Source of the DNA: Bacillota bacterium | GTDB taxonomy: Bacteria > Bacillota > Clostridia > Christensenellales > SZUA-584 | Assembly (NCBI GenBank): GCA_023410475.1 | Contig: JAEYPS010000039.1 | Coordinates: 1-64,000 of the forward strand | DNA length: 64,000 bases | Direction: 5' to 3' | Shown here: in pieces, positions 41,522-50,744 of the stretch | How the letters are laid out: the number at the start of each line of letters is the position of its first letter | Numbering within the stretch: the stretch's first letter is position 1 | Notes under the pieces: model-generated | What the model saw: the letters and a program-made list of their open reading frames with translations, nothing else | What the model was told of the DNA's origin: nothing | Databases searched by the model: none | Program-made: the position numbers and the translations under genes

Positions 41522-42223
41522 ATGGAGCACTGGTGGGCAGGCGTCGAACAGTCATTCTATTACAGTTTTATTTATGACGGTCGGTGGAAATACATTGTTG
41601 ACGGCCTTGGCATAACTCTCATTGTAACCTTCTTCGCGCTTATATTAGGCATCATTCTCGGATTTATAGTTTCAATGATACGCTCTACGCATGACAAAAC
41701 GGGTAAGCTCAAAATCGCGAACGCGGTTTGCCAGCTTTATCTTACGGTCATACGCGGAACTCCTGTGGTAGTACAGCTCCTGATATTTTACTTTGCAATA
41801 TTTACCTCCCGCGGTACGAGCGCTGTAATGGTTGCCATACTCGCGTTCGGGATAAATTCGGGAGCTTATGTAGCCGAGATATTCAGAAGCGGAATCATCT
41901 CGATAGATTCCGGTCAGTTCGAGGCAGGCCGCAGCCTTGGCTTTAACTACTCAAAGACTATGTTGCACATAATAATGCCCCAGGCATTCCGCAACGTGGT
42001 CCCCGCGCTCGCCAATGAGTTTATAGTCCTGTTAAAAGAGACCGCGATCTGCGGTTATATAGGGCTTCAGGATCTGACCAAGGGCGCGGATATAATACGC
42101 GGAGCTTCGTTTCAGGCGTTCATGCCTCTTATCGCCGCTGCGCTTATCTACCTTATACTCGTAATATTCTTATCTATGGGTATGCGCCGCCTGGAAAGGA
42201 GGCTGAGCCGCAGTGTACGCTGA
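41522..42223 (+). CDS. Amino acid ABC transporter permease
   Basis: The 233-aa His/Glu/Gln-type permease has about five membrane segments, the starting helix LGITLIVTFFALILGIILG, a YLTVIRGTPVVVQLL region and the cytoplasmic EAA-type loop EAGRSLGFNYSKTMLHIIMPQAFRNVVPALANEF (quoted as EAGRSLGFNY and MPQAFRNVVPAL). GGAGG precedes the start. It overlaps the ATPase gene by 11 nt. Confidence 0.94.
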   Translation: MEHWWAGVEQSFYYSFIYDGRWKYIVDGLGITLIVTFFALILGIILGFIVSMIRSTHDKTGKLKIANAVCQLYLTVIRGTPVVVQLLIFYFAIFTSRGTSAVMVAILAFGINSGAYVAEIFRSGIISIDSGQFEAGRSLGFNYSKTMLHIIMPQAFRNVVPALANEFIVLLKETAICGYIGLQDLTKGADIIRGASFQAFMPLIAAALIYLILVIFLSMGMRRLERRLSRSVR

Positions 42224-42950
42224 CACTCTTATTAAGACCGTAGGCCTAGAAAAATACTTCGGGCAGCAAAAGGCTCTCGACGGCATAGACTGCGAGATAC
42301 ACAAGGGCGATGTTACAGTCGTCGTCGGGCCGTCGGGCTCGGGCAAATCGACGTTCCTTCGCTGCCTCAACCTGCTCGAGGTCCCCACGGGCGGCAAGGT
42401 CTACTTTGAGGGCGTAGACATAACCGACCCCAAGGTCGATATAAACATACACCGCCAGAAGATGGGCATGGTGTTCCAGCAGTTCAACCTGTTCCCGCAT
42501 ATGAAGGTGCTGCGCAACATGACGATAGCGCCCATTAAGCTATTGAAGATGAGCGAGGAAGAAGCGAACGACAATGCCATGGCGCTTCTTCGACGTGTCG
42601 GCCTAGCGGACCGCGCCGACGCTTACCCGGCGCAGCTTTCGGGCGGCCAGAAGCAGCGCATAGCCATAGTTCGCGCTCTGGCTATGAACCCCGACGTCAT
42701 GCTGTTCGACGAGCCCACGTCAGCGCTCGACCCCGAGATGGTGGGCGAGGTATTGGACGTAATGAAGTCTCTCGCGGAGGGCGGGATGACGATGGTCGTC
42801 GTCACGCACGAGATGGGCTTTGCGCGCGAGGTGGGCAAGCGCGTCATATTCATGGACGAGGGAAAGATTGTCGAGGAAAACACCCCCGCCGAGCTGTTCG
42901 GGAGCCCTAAGAGCGAAAGGCTTAAAAGCTTTTTAGCTAAGGTGCTGTAA
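42213..42950 (+). CDS. Amino acid ABC transporter ATP-binding protein
   Basis: The 245-aa ATPase has Walker A GPSGSGKSTFLRCLN, the Q-loop FQQFNLFPH, the signature LSGGQKQRIAIVRALAM, Walker B MLFDEPTSALD and the H-loop VVTHEMGFA, matching GlnQ/HisP-type subunits. GTG 42213 lies inside the permease gene, giving translational coupling. It completes the three-gene uptake operon for a polar amino acid. Confidence 0.95.
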   Translation: MYADTLIKTVGLEKYFGQQKALDGIDCEIHKGDVTVVVGPSGSGKSTFLRCLNLLEVPTGGKVYFEGVDITDPKVDINIHRQKMGMVFQQFNLFPHMKVLRNMTIAPIKLLKMSEEEANDNAMALLRRVGLADRADAYPAQLSGGQKQRIAIVRALAMNPDVMLFDEPTSALDPEMVGEVLDVMKSLAEGGMTMVVVTHEMGFAREVGKRVIFMDEGKIVEENTPAELFGSPKSERLKSFLAKVL

Positions 42951-42981
42951 ACATATTGCATAACGGAATTTGCGAAATATG

Positions 42982-43017
42982 CAAGCGGTTTGTTCAAATC
43001 GGCAAACCGCTTTGTTT
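42982..43017. terminator. Bidirectional terminator between convergent genes
   Basis: AAGCGGTTTG (42983-42992) pairs with CAAACCGCTT (43003-43012), with TGTTTT on the plus side. It serves the ABC operon and overlaps the end of the convergent membrane-protein gene. Confidence 0.8.
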
Positions 43018-43605
43018 TATATCAAACGCAGCTGGATCTTCGCCTTCTGCAGTTTCCGTCGTCATTTTTTGCAGCGTTTCTAGGATTGTCTCCATATCCG
43101 TAAAGCATGGCGGTATCGATACCTTGCCTAGTTTTTTTACGCTGTGTATCGTTATTCCGTCACGCAGCACGTATGCGGCGTTGATTTCTCCCTTAATTGC
43201 CGCGGGTTGTTTTTCTTTGCCGTCTACTCTTTTTACTTTTGATATGTGATACACCACAAAGCATATGCCTTCAGATTGAGAGGTAAAAAACCTTCTTTTG
43301 CGGTACAGCACGCAATCAGCGGCGGTAAAAACACCGCTGCTCTTTAACGTGCAAGTCATAATAAACAGTGAAACAACTACTGCCACAAAAACAATTATCT
43401 GCAGCCCCAAACGAAGCGCAATCATCATTAAGCCCTGGCCGGGTGATAACGTGACAAAAAGCAACTCTGTAGTCAAAGCAAGGAAAGGCCAAATGAACAG
43501 TTTTGCGCTGTACCTTTGAAACGCTCTCCTGTCAAATCTATGTTTTGTTACTTTTGCATCTTGAGGATTTTTATCAGTTTCCATATGGTTTTTGTCTGTT
43601 TTCAT
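42994..43605 (-). CDS. Two-helix membrane protein of unknown function
   Basis: The 203-aa protein has a polar, basic N-terminus, two membrane helices (about residues 36-55 and 63-85) and a roughly 110-aa cytoplasmic domain with FTAADCVLYRKRRFFTSQSEG and HISKVKRVDGK. This layout (two helices and a YcxB-like beta domain) is seen in small firmicute membrane proteins. No strong ribosome binding site is visible. Its stop codon lies inside the convergent terminator. Confidence 0.6.
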   Translation of the reverse strand: MKTDKNHMETDKNPQDAKVTKHRFDRRAFQRYSAKLFIWPFLALTTELLFVTLSPGQGLMMIALRLGLQIIVFVAVVVSLFIMTCTLKSSGVFTAADCVLYRKRRFFTSQSEGICFVVYHISKVKRVDGKEKQPAAIKGEINAAYVLRDGITIHSVKKLGKVSIPPCFTDMETILETLQKMTTETAEGEDPAAFDIKQSGLPI

Positions 43606-43707
43606 CTATATAATGAAGCTTATCATTACATTGTTATGAAACAATATCGATAGCCACATCTATAAACAAATATATGCCATACGTGCCCAAATAGCCAATG
43701 GTTTGAT

Positions 43708-44139
43708 TTATATCTTAAAGTCGAGTATCACCCTGTCGTAGTCCTTCTCCATCAGCTTCGATGACAAAAGGAAGTCGGCGGTCGCGCGGTTCATGGCAAC
43801 GGGTATGTTGTAAAGCACCGCTATGCGAAGAAGCGCCTTAACGTCTGGGTCGTGCGGCTGCGATGTCAGCGGGTCCCAGAAGAAAATCATCATGTCTATC
43901 CCAAGCTCGGCTATAAGCGCGCCTATCATCTGATCTCCGCCGAGCGGCCCGCTGCGGTAAGCCTTTACCGGCAGCCCCGTTTTCTCGGTTATAAGCCTCG
44001 CCGTCGTGCCCGTTCCGCAGAGGAAATGGCGCGCGAGCACCCGTTTGTTCTTCGTTACCCACTCTATGAGCGCTTCCTTACGGTTGTCATGTGCTACAAG
44101 AGCTATTCGCTTTTGCCCGCTGATTGTGTGAGTCTCCAT
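43708..44139 (-). CDS. mgsA: Methylglyoxal synthase
   Basis: The 143-aa enzyme turns dihydroxyacetone phosphate into methylglyoxal, a bypass of lower glycolysis when phosphate is scarce. It has IALVAHDNRKEALIEW, LCGTGTTARLI, the SGPLGGDQMIGALI substrate loop with catalytic Asp, MMIFFWDPLTSQPHDPDVKALLRIA and YNIPVAMNRATADFL. The length is normal for the family. It is transcribed alone, divergent from the EAL-HDOD gene. Confidence 0.95.
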   Translation of the reverse strand: METHTISGQKRIALVAHDNRKEALIEWVTKNKRVLARHFLCGTGTTARLITEKTGLPVKAYRSGPLGGDQMIGALIAELGIDMMIFFWDPLTSQPHDPDVKALLRIAVLYNIPVAMNRATADFLLSSKLMEKDYDRVILDFKI

Positions 44140-44281
44140 ATATACCCCTTATAGAATTTATACATATGCATTATACGACAATTATGCATGAATTACCACC
44201 CTTAGCAGCCTCATGCATTGTTAATTCGGTGTAAAAGCGGCGATACATAAAGAAATATGGCTTTATTTCTAATGTTTGTGT

Positions 44282-44310
44282 TTGACAGCCTTAATGTGTG
44301 CCGATATATA
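44282..44310 (+). promoter_or_regulatory. Promoter of the EAL-HDOD gene
   Basis: TTGACA (44282-44287), 17 nt and TATATA (44305-44310) lie about 40 nt upstream of the start codon, followed by GAGGAGG before the ATG. Confidence 0.7.
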
Positions 44311-44349
44311 TACTAGGCTTTATTTTGTTATGTTTCATGAGGAGGCATC

Positions 44350-45582
44350 ATGAGCGGGATCTACATTGCGCGCCAGCCTGTGTTTGACGGCAGTATGCAG
44401 CTTTACGGATACGAGCTGCTGTACAGGAAGAGCAGCAACAACTATTACGAGGGAACGGACGACGACCATTCGACCGCCGAGCTGCTCGACAACTTCTTTT
44501 CACTTGGGTTCGGGCGGCTGATAGACGGCACGCGCGGTTTCGTAAACTTCTCTGAAAAGCTTTTGCGTATAGAAGCGCCTTTGATGCTGCCGCCTGAAAA
44601 CCTCGTCGTCGAGATACTCGAGAGGGTAAAGCCCGACAGCGGCGTAATTGAAGCCGTTAAAAAACTTAAACACATGGGATACAGGATAGCCCTTGACGAC
44701 TTTGTGATAGAGGACGAGCGCCAGTACTCAAAGCTTTTGGATTACGTCGATATAATAAAGCTGGAATGCTCCGAGTCTTCGGTGGAAGCAAAGAAGAAGT
44801 TCCTGAAAAAATACAGAAACAAAATAGAATTCCTTGCCGAGAAAGTTGAAACAGCGGAGGATTACCGGCGCGCACAGCAGTTTGGGTTTACGCTGTTTCA
44901 GGGTTACTTCTTCAGCAAGCCCGCTATGATAAGCGCAAAAGCCATAGGAGCGCTCACCAATAACCTTATTCCCATACTGGAAGAGCTCAGCGCCCCCGAG
45001 CCCGACTATCAGTGCATTGCCGAGATCTTCGAGAAAGACCTTGATCTTTCATACAAGCTGCTGCGCATAGCAAATTCCGTTTTCTCGGGTGTAAGGTATA
45101 CGATAAAATCGATACACCAGGCGCTCGTGCGCCTCGGCACCGATGAGCTTACGCGCTGGGTAAACCTGATGCTGCTGCGCAAAATGAAAAACTCCGACAA
45201 CGCGGAGCTCGTGAAGGCTTCGCTTATAAGGGGCAAGATGCTGGCTATGTTCGCCGATATAATAGGACAGCACGAGCAGGAGCCGGACTTCTTCTTTACC
45301 GGCATATTCTCATCCATAGACGCTCTGCTCGGTGAAAATATGAAGGATATACTTCAAAGGCTGCCTCTCGCGGAACCGGTGCGCGAGGCGCTGCTCGGAG
45401 AGGTCAATTTCCTGCGGGGGCCGCTCGATGCGGTGCTCGCGTACGAAAACGCCCGTTGGGACGAGGTTGACGCGTTCCTGTCGGAAGTGCAGCTCGGTCG
45501 CGACGTATTCATATCTCTTTATATGGACGCGCTCGACTGGCAGCAGTCGACTCTGTCAGGCTATCTCGACGAAGCTCAGTAG
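44350..45582 (+). CDS. YuxH-type EAL-HDOD signalling protein
   Basis: The 410-aa protein joins an N-terminal EAL-like domain (residues 1-200: ARQPVFDGSMQLYGYELLYR, FVNFSEKLL, ALDDFVIEDERQY, IIKLECSES) and a C-terminal HDOD domain (about 205-400: LDLSYKLLRIANSVFSG, IKSIHQALVRLGTDELTRW). The catalytic EAL is replaced by ELL and several metal ligands are missing, so it is probably a non-catalytic c-di-GMP-linked or nucleotide signalling protein. Its last codons overlap the convergent murF gene by 7 nt. Confidence 0.88.
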   Translation: MSGIYIARQPVFDGSMQLYGYELLYRKSSNNYYEGTDDDHSTAELLDNFFSLGFGRLIDGTRGFVNFSEKLLRIEAPLMLPPENLVVEILERVKPDSGVIEAVKKLKHMGYRIALDDFVIEDERQYSKLLDYVDIIKLECSESSVEAKKKFLKKYRNKIEFLAEKVETAEDYRRAQQFGFTLFQGYFFSKPAMISAKAIGALTNNLIPILEELSAPEPDYQCIAEIFEKDLDLSYKLLRIANSVFSGVRYTIKSIHQALVRLGTDELTRWVNLMLLRKMKNSDNAELVKASLIRGKMLAMFADIIGQHEQEPDFFFTGIFSSIDALLGENMKDILQRLPLAEPVREALLGEVNFLRGPLDAVLAYENARWDEVDAFLSEVQLGRDVFISLYMDALDWQQSTLSGYLDEAQ

Positions 45583-46934
45583 TTATTTTTCAGCCATTCC
45601 ACTACGGTTTCAAGGCGCATACCGCGTGAAGCTTTGACAAGCACGGTGTCGCCTTTTTTAATTATTTCGGGCAGCACAGCAAGCAACGACTGCCTGTCGG
45701 GGAAATGCAGCGCACTGGCGCCCGTTTCTTTCGCGGCTTCGTATATATGCCTTGAAAGCGTCCCTGCGCAGACTATAAGGTCGACCCCCTCCTGTGCCGC
45801 GCGTTTTCCGATCTGCCTGTGATACTCTTCGCCCTTCTCACCGAGCTCGAACATGTCTCCCAATATGCACACGCTCCTGCCTCCAGCCTTAGCTGCTACG
45901 CATATAGATGCCGCCATCGACGTAGGGTTCGCGTTGTACGCGTCGTTTAATATCTTTATATTTCCTGTGTCCGTAACATGCATCCTGCCCGATGCCGGAC
46001 AAAAACGCTCTATTCCTCGCCTGATCTGTTCCTCGCTGACGCCCATCAGCCTGCCAGCCGCCAGCGCCGCGAGCGCATTCATCACCATATGCGCGCCGGG
46101 CGATGGCACGTGTATCCTCGTTTCCGTCCCGTAATAGCAGGCTGTAAAGCTCATTCCGTCAAGCCCCAGCTCATGGATATCCCTTGCGCGCACGCTGTTA
46201 TGATCGCCGAGCCCGTACGTCACAGCGTCAGGATATTTTAGCTTGAGCGGCAACAGATAAGGGTCGTCTCCGTTTATCACTAAATGGCCGTCCGGCTCCA
46301 TGTATTCCAGCATCTCGGACTTCGCTTTTAGTATGCCCTCCTTTGAGCCTAGGTGTTCAATGTGAGCCTCGCCTATGTTCGTAAGCACGCAAACTTTAGG
46401 GCGCGCTATCCTTGAAAGGTTACTTATCTCGCCGAAGTGGTTCATGCCCATCTCTATGACCGCGGCCTCGTGGCAAGGCTCCAGCCGCAGCAACGTTATG
46501 GGCACGCCCGTCTGGTTGTTGAGGTTCCCCTCGTTTTTGAGTATATTATACTTTTGTTCCAGAACGCCCGCTATAAGCTCCTTCGTCGTCGTCTTGCCCG
46601 CGCTGCCCGTTATGCCCACAACAGGTATGTCGAACAGCGAGCGGTAAGCCCCTGCGATGCTCTGAAACGCGTCAAGCGCGGAACCCACCAGTATATAAGG
46701 CTCTTCCGCAAGCGGCTTTTCGGTGAGGCAGCACAAAGCGCCAGATCCCCTCGCGGCGGGTATGAAGTCGTGGCCGTCGAAGCGCTCTCCCTTTATAGGT
46801 ACAAACAAAAACCCGGGCTGCACGGCGCGGCTGTCTATGGTGACTCCGGTTATGTCGCAATCAAGTATGTTTTCATCTCCGAAAAATCTTCCGCCGCAGG
46901 CTTCGAGCGCCCGCTTCAGTTTAATAGGAACCAT
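45576..46934 (-). CDS. murF: UDP-N-acetylmuramoyl-tripeptide--D-alanyl-D-alanine ligase
   Basis: The 452-aa enzyme adds D-Ala-D-Ala to the UDP-MurNAc-tripeptide, the last cytoplasmic precursor step. It has the DSRAVQPGFLFVPIKGERFDGHDF N-terminal domain, the ATP loop GITGSAGKTTTKELI, the NNQTGVPITLLRL and EMGMNHFGEI motifs, and the C-terminal ILNDAYNANPTSMAASI. The ddl gene, which makes its D-Ala-D-Ala substrate, lies directly upstream on the same strand, 80 nt away. Confidence 0.95.
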   Translation of the reverse strand: MVPIKLKRALEACGGRFFGDENILDCDITGVTIDSRAVQPGFLFVPIKGERFDGHDFIPAARGSGALCCLTEKPLAEEPYILVGSALDAFQSIAGAYRSLFDIPVVGITGSAGKTTTKELIAGVLEQKYNILKNEGNLNNQTGVPITLLRLEPCHEAAVIEMGMNHFGEISNLSRIARPKVCVLTNIGEAHIEHLGSKEGILKAKSEMLEYMEPDGHLVINGDDPYLLPLKLKYPDAVTYGLGDHNSVRARDIHELGLDGMSFTACYYGTETRIHVPSPGAHMVMNALAALAAGRLMGVSEEQIRRGIERFCPASGRMHVTDTGNIKILNDAYNANPTSMAASICVAAKAGGRSVCILGDMFELGEKGEEYHRQIGKRAAQEGVDLIVCAGTLSRHIYEAAKETGASALHFPDRQSLLAVLPEIIKKGDTVLVKASRGMRLETVVEWLKNNY

Positions 46935-46964
46935 CTTTTTTTCCCTTTAAATTAATCATATTGC

Positions 46965-46989
46965 CGTAGGGGCGGCCTTTGGCCGCCCG
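46965..46989. repeat. Intergenic GC-rich hairpin repeat
   Basis: GTAGGGGCGGCC-TTT-GGCCGCCCGT forms an 8-bp stem with a 3-nt loop between ddl and murF. The GTAGGGGCGG start is shared with 60657 (AGGGGCGGA...TCCGCCC) and in relaxed form with the hairpin at 9091. There is no T-run, so this looks like a dispersed repeat rather than a terminator. Confidence 0.6.
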
Positions 46990-47015
46990 TCTGATTTATA
47001 CCAATTTACGCAACA

Positions 47016-48056
47016 TCAGAACCTCTCGAGCGACAGCCTTATTATCTGCTCGCAGAGCTGCTCGTACGAGATCCCCGCCGCCTTTGCCTCCTGAGGCATG
47101 TGGCTCGTGGGGGTAAGCCCGGGCAGCGTGTTCGCCTCAAGGCAGTATAACTCTCCCGTCTTCTCGTCGTAAATGTAGTCCATACGGGCGTATATCTCAA
47201 GGTGCAGCGCGCTGAACACCTTAAGCGCCGACTCCTGCATCTGCTTTGTTATCACATCCGGAATCTGCGCCGGGCAGATTTCCGTTATCCAGCCGTCCTG
47301 ATATTTGTGCGTGTAGTCATAGAACGAGCCCTTAGGCACTATCTCGGCGGGCGGCAGCGCTTTATCCCCGAGTACGCCGCACGTAAGCTCCCTGCCCGAT
47401 ATGAACTGCTCTACGATAACCTCGTCCTCATAGCGGAATGCCTCGTCTACGGCCGCCTTAAGCTCCGCTTTTGTCGCCGCCTTCGTGACGCCAATGCTCG
47501 AGCCCCCCGCGTTGGGCTTTACTATGCACGGCAGCGGAAATTCTTCCGCTATCCTGTCCTTATCAGCCTTATTATACAACCTGCCCTTCGGGTTTTTGAC
47601 GCCTATTTGGTCAAATATCTGCTTTGATACGTTTTTATGCATAGCGAGCGCGCTGCCGAGATAACCCGTTCCCGTATACTTTATGCCCATAACGTCGAAC
47701 ACGGCCTGCAGCTTTCCGTTCTCGCCCGTCTCTCCGTGCAGCGCCATAAACACGATATCCGCCACGCGGCAAAGCTCTATGACGTTTTTTCCTATCTCGC
47801 CGTATCCGCTGTCGCTCCGCATAGCGCGTATCTTATCTATATCAGGCGCCTTTTCCGGAACCCTATAAGGCTCAAGCTGCCCCGACACGTCAAACGCATC
47901 AAGTATATTGTCTGGTACTGTTTCAACTCCGAAAAACAGGTCTACAAGTATCGCCCTGTGGCCTATGCGCAAAAGGGCATTGCACACGAGCGTTCCCGAC
48001 GTCAGCGACACGTCCCTCTCTCCCGAAAGCCCTCCCGCTAAAACAACGATGTTCAT
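47016..48056 (-). CDS. ddl: D-alanine--D-alanine ligase
   Basis: The 346-aa ATP-grasp enzyme has VVLAGGLSGERDVSLTSG, FMALHGETGENGKLQAVFD, the KPNAGGSSIGVTKA ATP loop, EQFISGRELTCGVLG, YARMDYIYDE and the LEANTLPGLTPTSHMPQEA signature. ATG 48056 with an AAGG site is preferred; a start at 48101 adds 15 residues without a good site. It makes the dipeptide used by the adjacent murF. The residue pattern near SHMPQEA is of the D-Ala-D-Ala type; I see no sign of D-Ala-D-Lac specificity. Confidence 0.94.
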   Translation of the reverse strand: MNIVVLAGGLSGERDVSLTSGTLVCNALLRIGHRAILVDLFFGVETVPDNILDAFDVSGQLEPYRVPEKAPDIDKIRAMRSDSGYGEIGKNVIELCRVADIVFMALHGETGENGKLQAVFDVMGIKYTGTGYLGSALAMHKNVSKQIFDQIGVKNPKGRLYNKADKDRIAEEFPLPCIVKPNAGGSSIGVTKAATKAELKAAVDEAFRYEDEVIVEQFISGRELTCGVLGDKALPPAEIVPKGSFYDYTHKYQDGWITEICPAQIPDVITKQMQESALKVFSALHLEIYARMDYIYDEKTGELYCLEANTLPGLTPTSHMPQEAKAAGISYEQLCEQIIRLSLERF

Positions 48057-48270
48057 CTGCGCTACCTTCTTTCTCACCGGCAAAAAGCAGCCGTTAAGCA
48101 CGCTTTTTGTCCACCAAAAATGATTAGTTTAAAAACTGAAATTTACTTATTATAACACATTTTATTCACGGCTGAGCAAATGTTTTAATGTAATTTTTCT
48201 TATCATCCAGTGTATATTTATTGAAACAAAATCACCTGCCGTGCTACTATGATAATAGGGGGTAAAGCTT

Positions 48271-49221
48271 ATGGACGCCGTTATCATAGTCTGCGCTGTA
48301 ATGGCATTTATGCTGCTTGCTGTTGCCGCGGGAAGTTTTTATTTCTATAATGTCGCGGTGGGCAGAAACAAAAAGCGTTTCCTTCGCGGCAGCAGGGACT
48401 TAAAGCAGACGTTTGAAACCGCGGACTGCCCGCCTGACCAGGAAAATGTGCCCTGCGGCTCATGGCTGGAAAGCCGCAGCTGTGAAGCGCGCAGCGTAGT
48501 CTCAGAAGACGGATTAAAGCTTTACGCTTATTACGTGCCCGCCGACAAGCCTTCTCTCAATACAGCCATACTTGCGCACGGCTATTCCGAAGACGGTAAA
48601 TCTATGGAGGCATTCGCGCGCCTTTTTAACTCACTCGGCTTCAACGTTATTCTCCCCGACGCCAGAGGCCACGGCCAAAGCGAAGGGCACTATATAGGTT
48701 TTGGCTGGCACGAACGCAAAGATTATCTTCTGTGGATACAAAACGTCATTGATAGCAGCGGCGAAGGAGCAAAGATAGTTCTGATGGGCATATCCATGGG
48801 AGCAGCGACCGTAATGGCGGCGAGCGGAGAAGCGCTGCCGCCGCAGGTAAAGGCAATAATCGAAGACTGCGGCTACTCGTCGCTGTGGGAGCAGCTTTCG
48901 TGGCAGCTAAAGCGTTTCTTTCGGCTGCCCGCTTTTCCGTTTATGTACACGACGAGCCTTATTACAAAGCTGCTCGCCGGTTACGGCTTTAAAGAAGTCT
49001 CGCCGATAGAGCAGGTAAAAAAGAGCGTTACGCCCACGCTGTTCATACACGGCGGCGACGACTCCTTCGTGCCCTTCCGTATGGCGTATGAACTGTACGG
49101 CGCCTGCCCCTCAAAAAAGGATATAATGATAGCGCCGGGCGCGGGCCACGGCATGGCATACTCGGCGGATGCCGAAGCCTATGAGCGTAAGATCAAGGAG
49201 TTTGTAGAAAGGTTTATATAG
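48271..49221 (+). CDS. Membrane-anchored alpha/beta hydrolase
   Basis: The 316-aa protein starts with a membrane helix (residues 3-27). It has an alpha/beta-hydrolase domain with the oxyanion-hole HGYSEDGKSMEAFA, DARGHGQSEGHYIGFG, the nucleophile elbow GISMGAA (Ser), a C-terminal acid in HGGDDSFVP and His in PGAGHGMAY. It resembles YqkD-type serine hydrolases. The substrate is unknown. AGGGGGTAAAG precedes the start. Confidence 0.88.
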   Translation: MDAVIIVCAVMAFMLLAVAAGSFYFYNVAVGRNKKRFLRGSRDLKQTFETADCPPDQENVPCGSWLESRSCEARSVVSEDGLKLYAYYVPADKPSLNTAILAHGYSEDGKSMEAFARLFNSLGFNVILPDARGHGQSEGHYIGFGWHERKDYLLWIQNVIDSSGEGAKIVLMGISMGAATVMAASGEALPPQVKAIIEDCGYSSLWEQLSWQLKRFFRLPAFPFMYTTSLITKLLAGYGFKEVSPIEQVKKSVTPTLFIHGGDDSFVPFRMAYELYGACPSKKDIMIAPGAGHGMAYSADAEAYERKIKEFVERFI

Positions 49222-49361
49222 AAATTTACCAGCCGGAAGCTTCTTTCCTCCGCATAACAGCCTGCCTGTGTCCTCTGTATATGTTTATATTTGATTTCTT
49301 TACATATATTAATTATAATACATATTTATAGGGGTATATGATTTATAAAGGGGGGCTGTAA

Positions 49362-49556
49362 ATGCCATTTTTATTGGTTATATGGCAAATCACCGTTGCT
49401 GTTCAAACAATTTTTGGATATGGAACCGCATACAGAAGCACAAAAAACGGCGGGGATAACGGAGTCGCTTTATTCGGATGGTTGATCGTTTATTCTCTTG
49501 CGGCGTTAATACCGGGATTGGGAATCTATTTATGGTATAAAAGCAGAGAGAATTAA
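49362..49556 (+). CDS. Small membrane protein
   Basis: The 64-aa protein has two hydrophobic segments (about residues 3-18 and 36-58) and ends LWYKSREN. AAAGGGGGG precedes the ATG. No family is recognised; the helix-GxG pattern is found in many small membrane proteins. Confidence 0.6.
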   Translation: MPFLLVIWQITVAVQTIFGYGTAYRSTKNGGDNGVALFGWLIVYSLAALIPGLGIYLWYKSREN

Positions 49557-49689
49557 GCTTGTGCCATATTAATATATTTATTAGTTGTGCACAAATTATC
49601 AGATTCGTTCGTATGTCCTGATATAGTGTTGTAGCAGTTTAATGTTTTTTATATAATAACTATATATCACATTATACCGGAGGCTCTGT

Positions 49690-49878
49690 ATGGCTTGTGA
49701 CAACACCGTTGAGTGCACGTGCACGTATTCGTGCTCAAGGCGCAAAAAGTGCTGCGAGTGCGTGGCTTACCACCGCAGGATGGGAGAAGTGCCCGGCTGT
49801 TTCTTCTCTAAGCAAGGCGAGAAGACGTATGACAGGTCTGTGGATAACCTGTACAGGGATCATAAGAACAACAGGTGA
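49690..49878 (+). CDS. Cys-rich small protein, DUF6485-like
   Basis: The 62-aa protein has nine Cys: CTCTYSC, CC-C and a lone C before FF, in the order CxCxYxC...KKCCECVAYH...GCFF, which fits the DUF6485 family of probable metal-binding proteins. CGGAGG lies upstream of the ATG. The function is unknown. Confidence 0.75.
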   Translation: MACDNTVECTCTYSCSRRKKCCECVAYHRRMGEVPGCFFSKQGEKTYDRSVDNLYRDHKNNR

Positions 49879-49982
49879 CGGCCGGATGTTGCGGATTTAT
49901 ACTCCTGACAATGCACGTTATGTATTAAACCATAACATTTTATAACTTGTAATCACGTTCTATATCCGCTTAAAGGATTCTC

Positions 49983-50552
49983 TTATCCGCGTCTCTCTTC
50001 CCACTCGCTCTTAAGTATCGCGTACTGCTTTACGTCCCACAAACGCCCCTTTGCAAATACCCTCTCTTTCGCTGTGCCTTCATAAGTCATGCCGAGTTTC
50101 TGCATCACCCTCCCCGACTTTTCGTTGGGCATAAGGTGGCAGCACTCCATGCGGTTGATATTCATTTCTTCAAACGCGAACGCAAGCACTCGTCCCACGG
50201 CTTCGGGCATTATGCCTTTGCCCCAGTGCTGCCTCGCGAGTACGTATCCTATCTCAGTGCGGCGGTTTTTAATATCCGTCCACGGGAACCCTATGCAGCC
50301 AATGAGCCTTCCCGCCTCTTTAAGTATGACGCCCCACTCGCCCGCCTCATCCTTTTCATATCTGTCCAATGTAAAGCGTATGAACTCTCTCGAGTTTTCA
50401 ATTGAGCTGTGCGTGTCCCAGAGCATATACTTCGTCACCTCGGGGTCTGAAGCGTACGCGAATATCTCCTCCGCGTCAGCCATTGTGAGCCTTCGCAGTA
50501 TAAGCCTCTCCGTCTCCAGCGCAGGGTTGCCCTTAAAAACAGAACCGTCCAT
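49983..50552 (-). CDS. GNAT acetyltransferase, RimJ/RimL type
   Basis: The 189-aa protein has ETERLILRRLTMADAEEIFAYASDPEVTKYM, the RTEIGYVLARQHWGKGIMPEAV acetyl-CoA loop (quoted in part), NINRMECCHLMPNEKSGRVMQKLGMTYEG and a C-terminal strand, the usual RimJ/RimL layout. The acceptor is unknown. A 49-codon ORF and a terminator-bearing leader precede it on the same strand. Confidence 0.92.
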   Translation of the reverse strand: MDGSVFKGNPALETERLILRRLTMADAEEIFAYASDPEVTKYMLWDTHSSIENSREFIRFTLDRYEKDEAGEWGVILKEAGRLIGCIGFPWTDIKNRRTEIGYVLARQHWGKGIMPEAVGRVLAFAFEEMNINRMECCHLMPNEKSGRVMQKLGMTYEGTAKERVFAKGRLWDVKQYAILKSEWEERRG

Positions 50553-50579
50553 AAAAACCTCCTTATTAAAAACTTTACT

Positions 50580-50729
50580 TTACAGCGTATAATACTCATA
50601 TCCGAGAACTCGTCCATGCCGCCCGTAATATGCGAGCCTCGTGCCGCGAGCCCTTGTCCTCGCATCGCGTTTCAACACCTCCGCCGCGTTTTCGATAAAC
50701 GCCTTGTACATTGGCGGTATCATACACAT
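50580..50729 (-). CDS. Candidate 49-aa basic protein
   Basis: A 49-codon frame from ATG 50729 (or 50723) to TAA 50580 lies between a leader terminator and the GNAT gene. The peptide has a helix-like KAFIENAAEVLKRDARTRARG segment (quoted only in part as AFIENAAEVLKRD) and a Tyr-rich end YGRHGRVLGYEYYTL. The amino-acid pattern looks like real coding, but the ribosome binding site is weak and no family is known. It may be a small regulatory or repeat-borne ORF. Confidence 0.4.
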   Translation of the reverse strand: MCMIPPMYKAFIENAAEVLKRDARTRARGTRLAYYGRHGRVLGYEYYTL

Positions 50730-50744
50730 CTGCTTTGCGGGTAC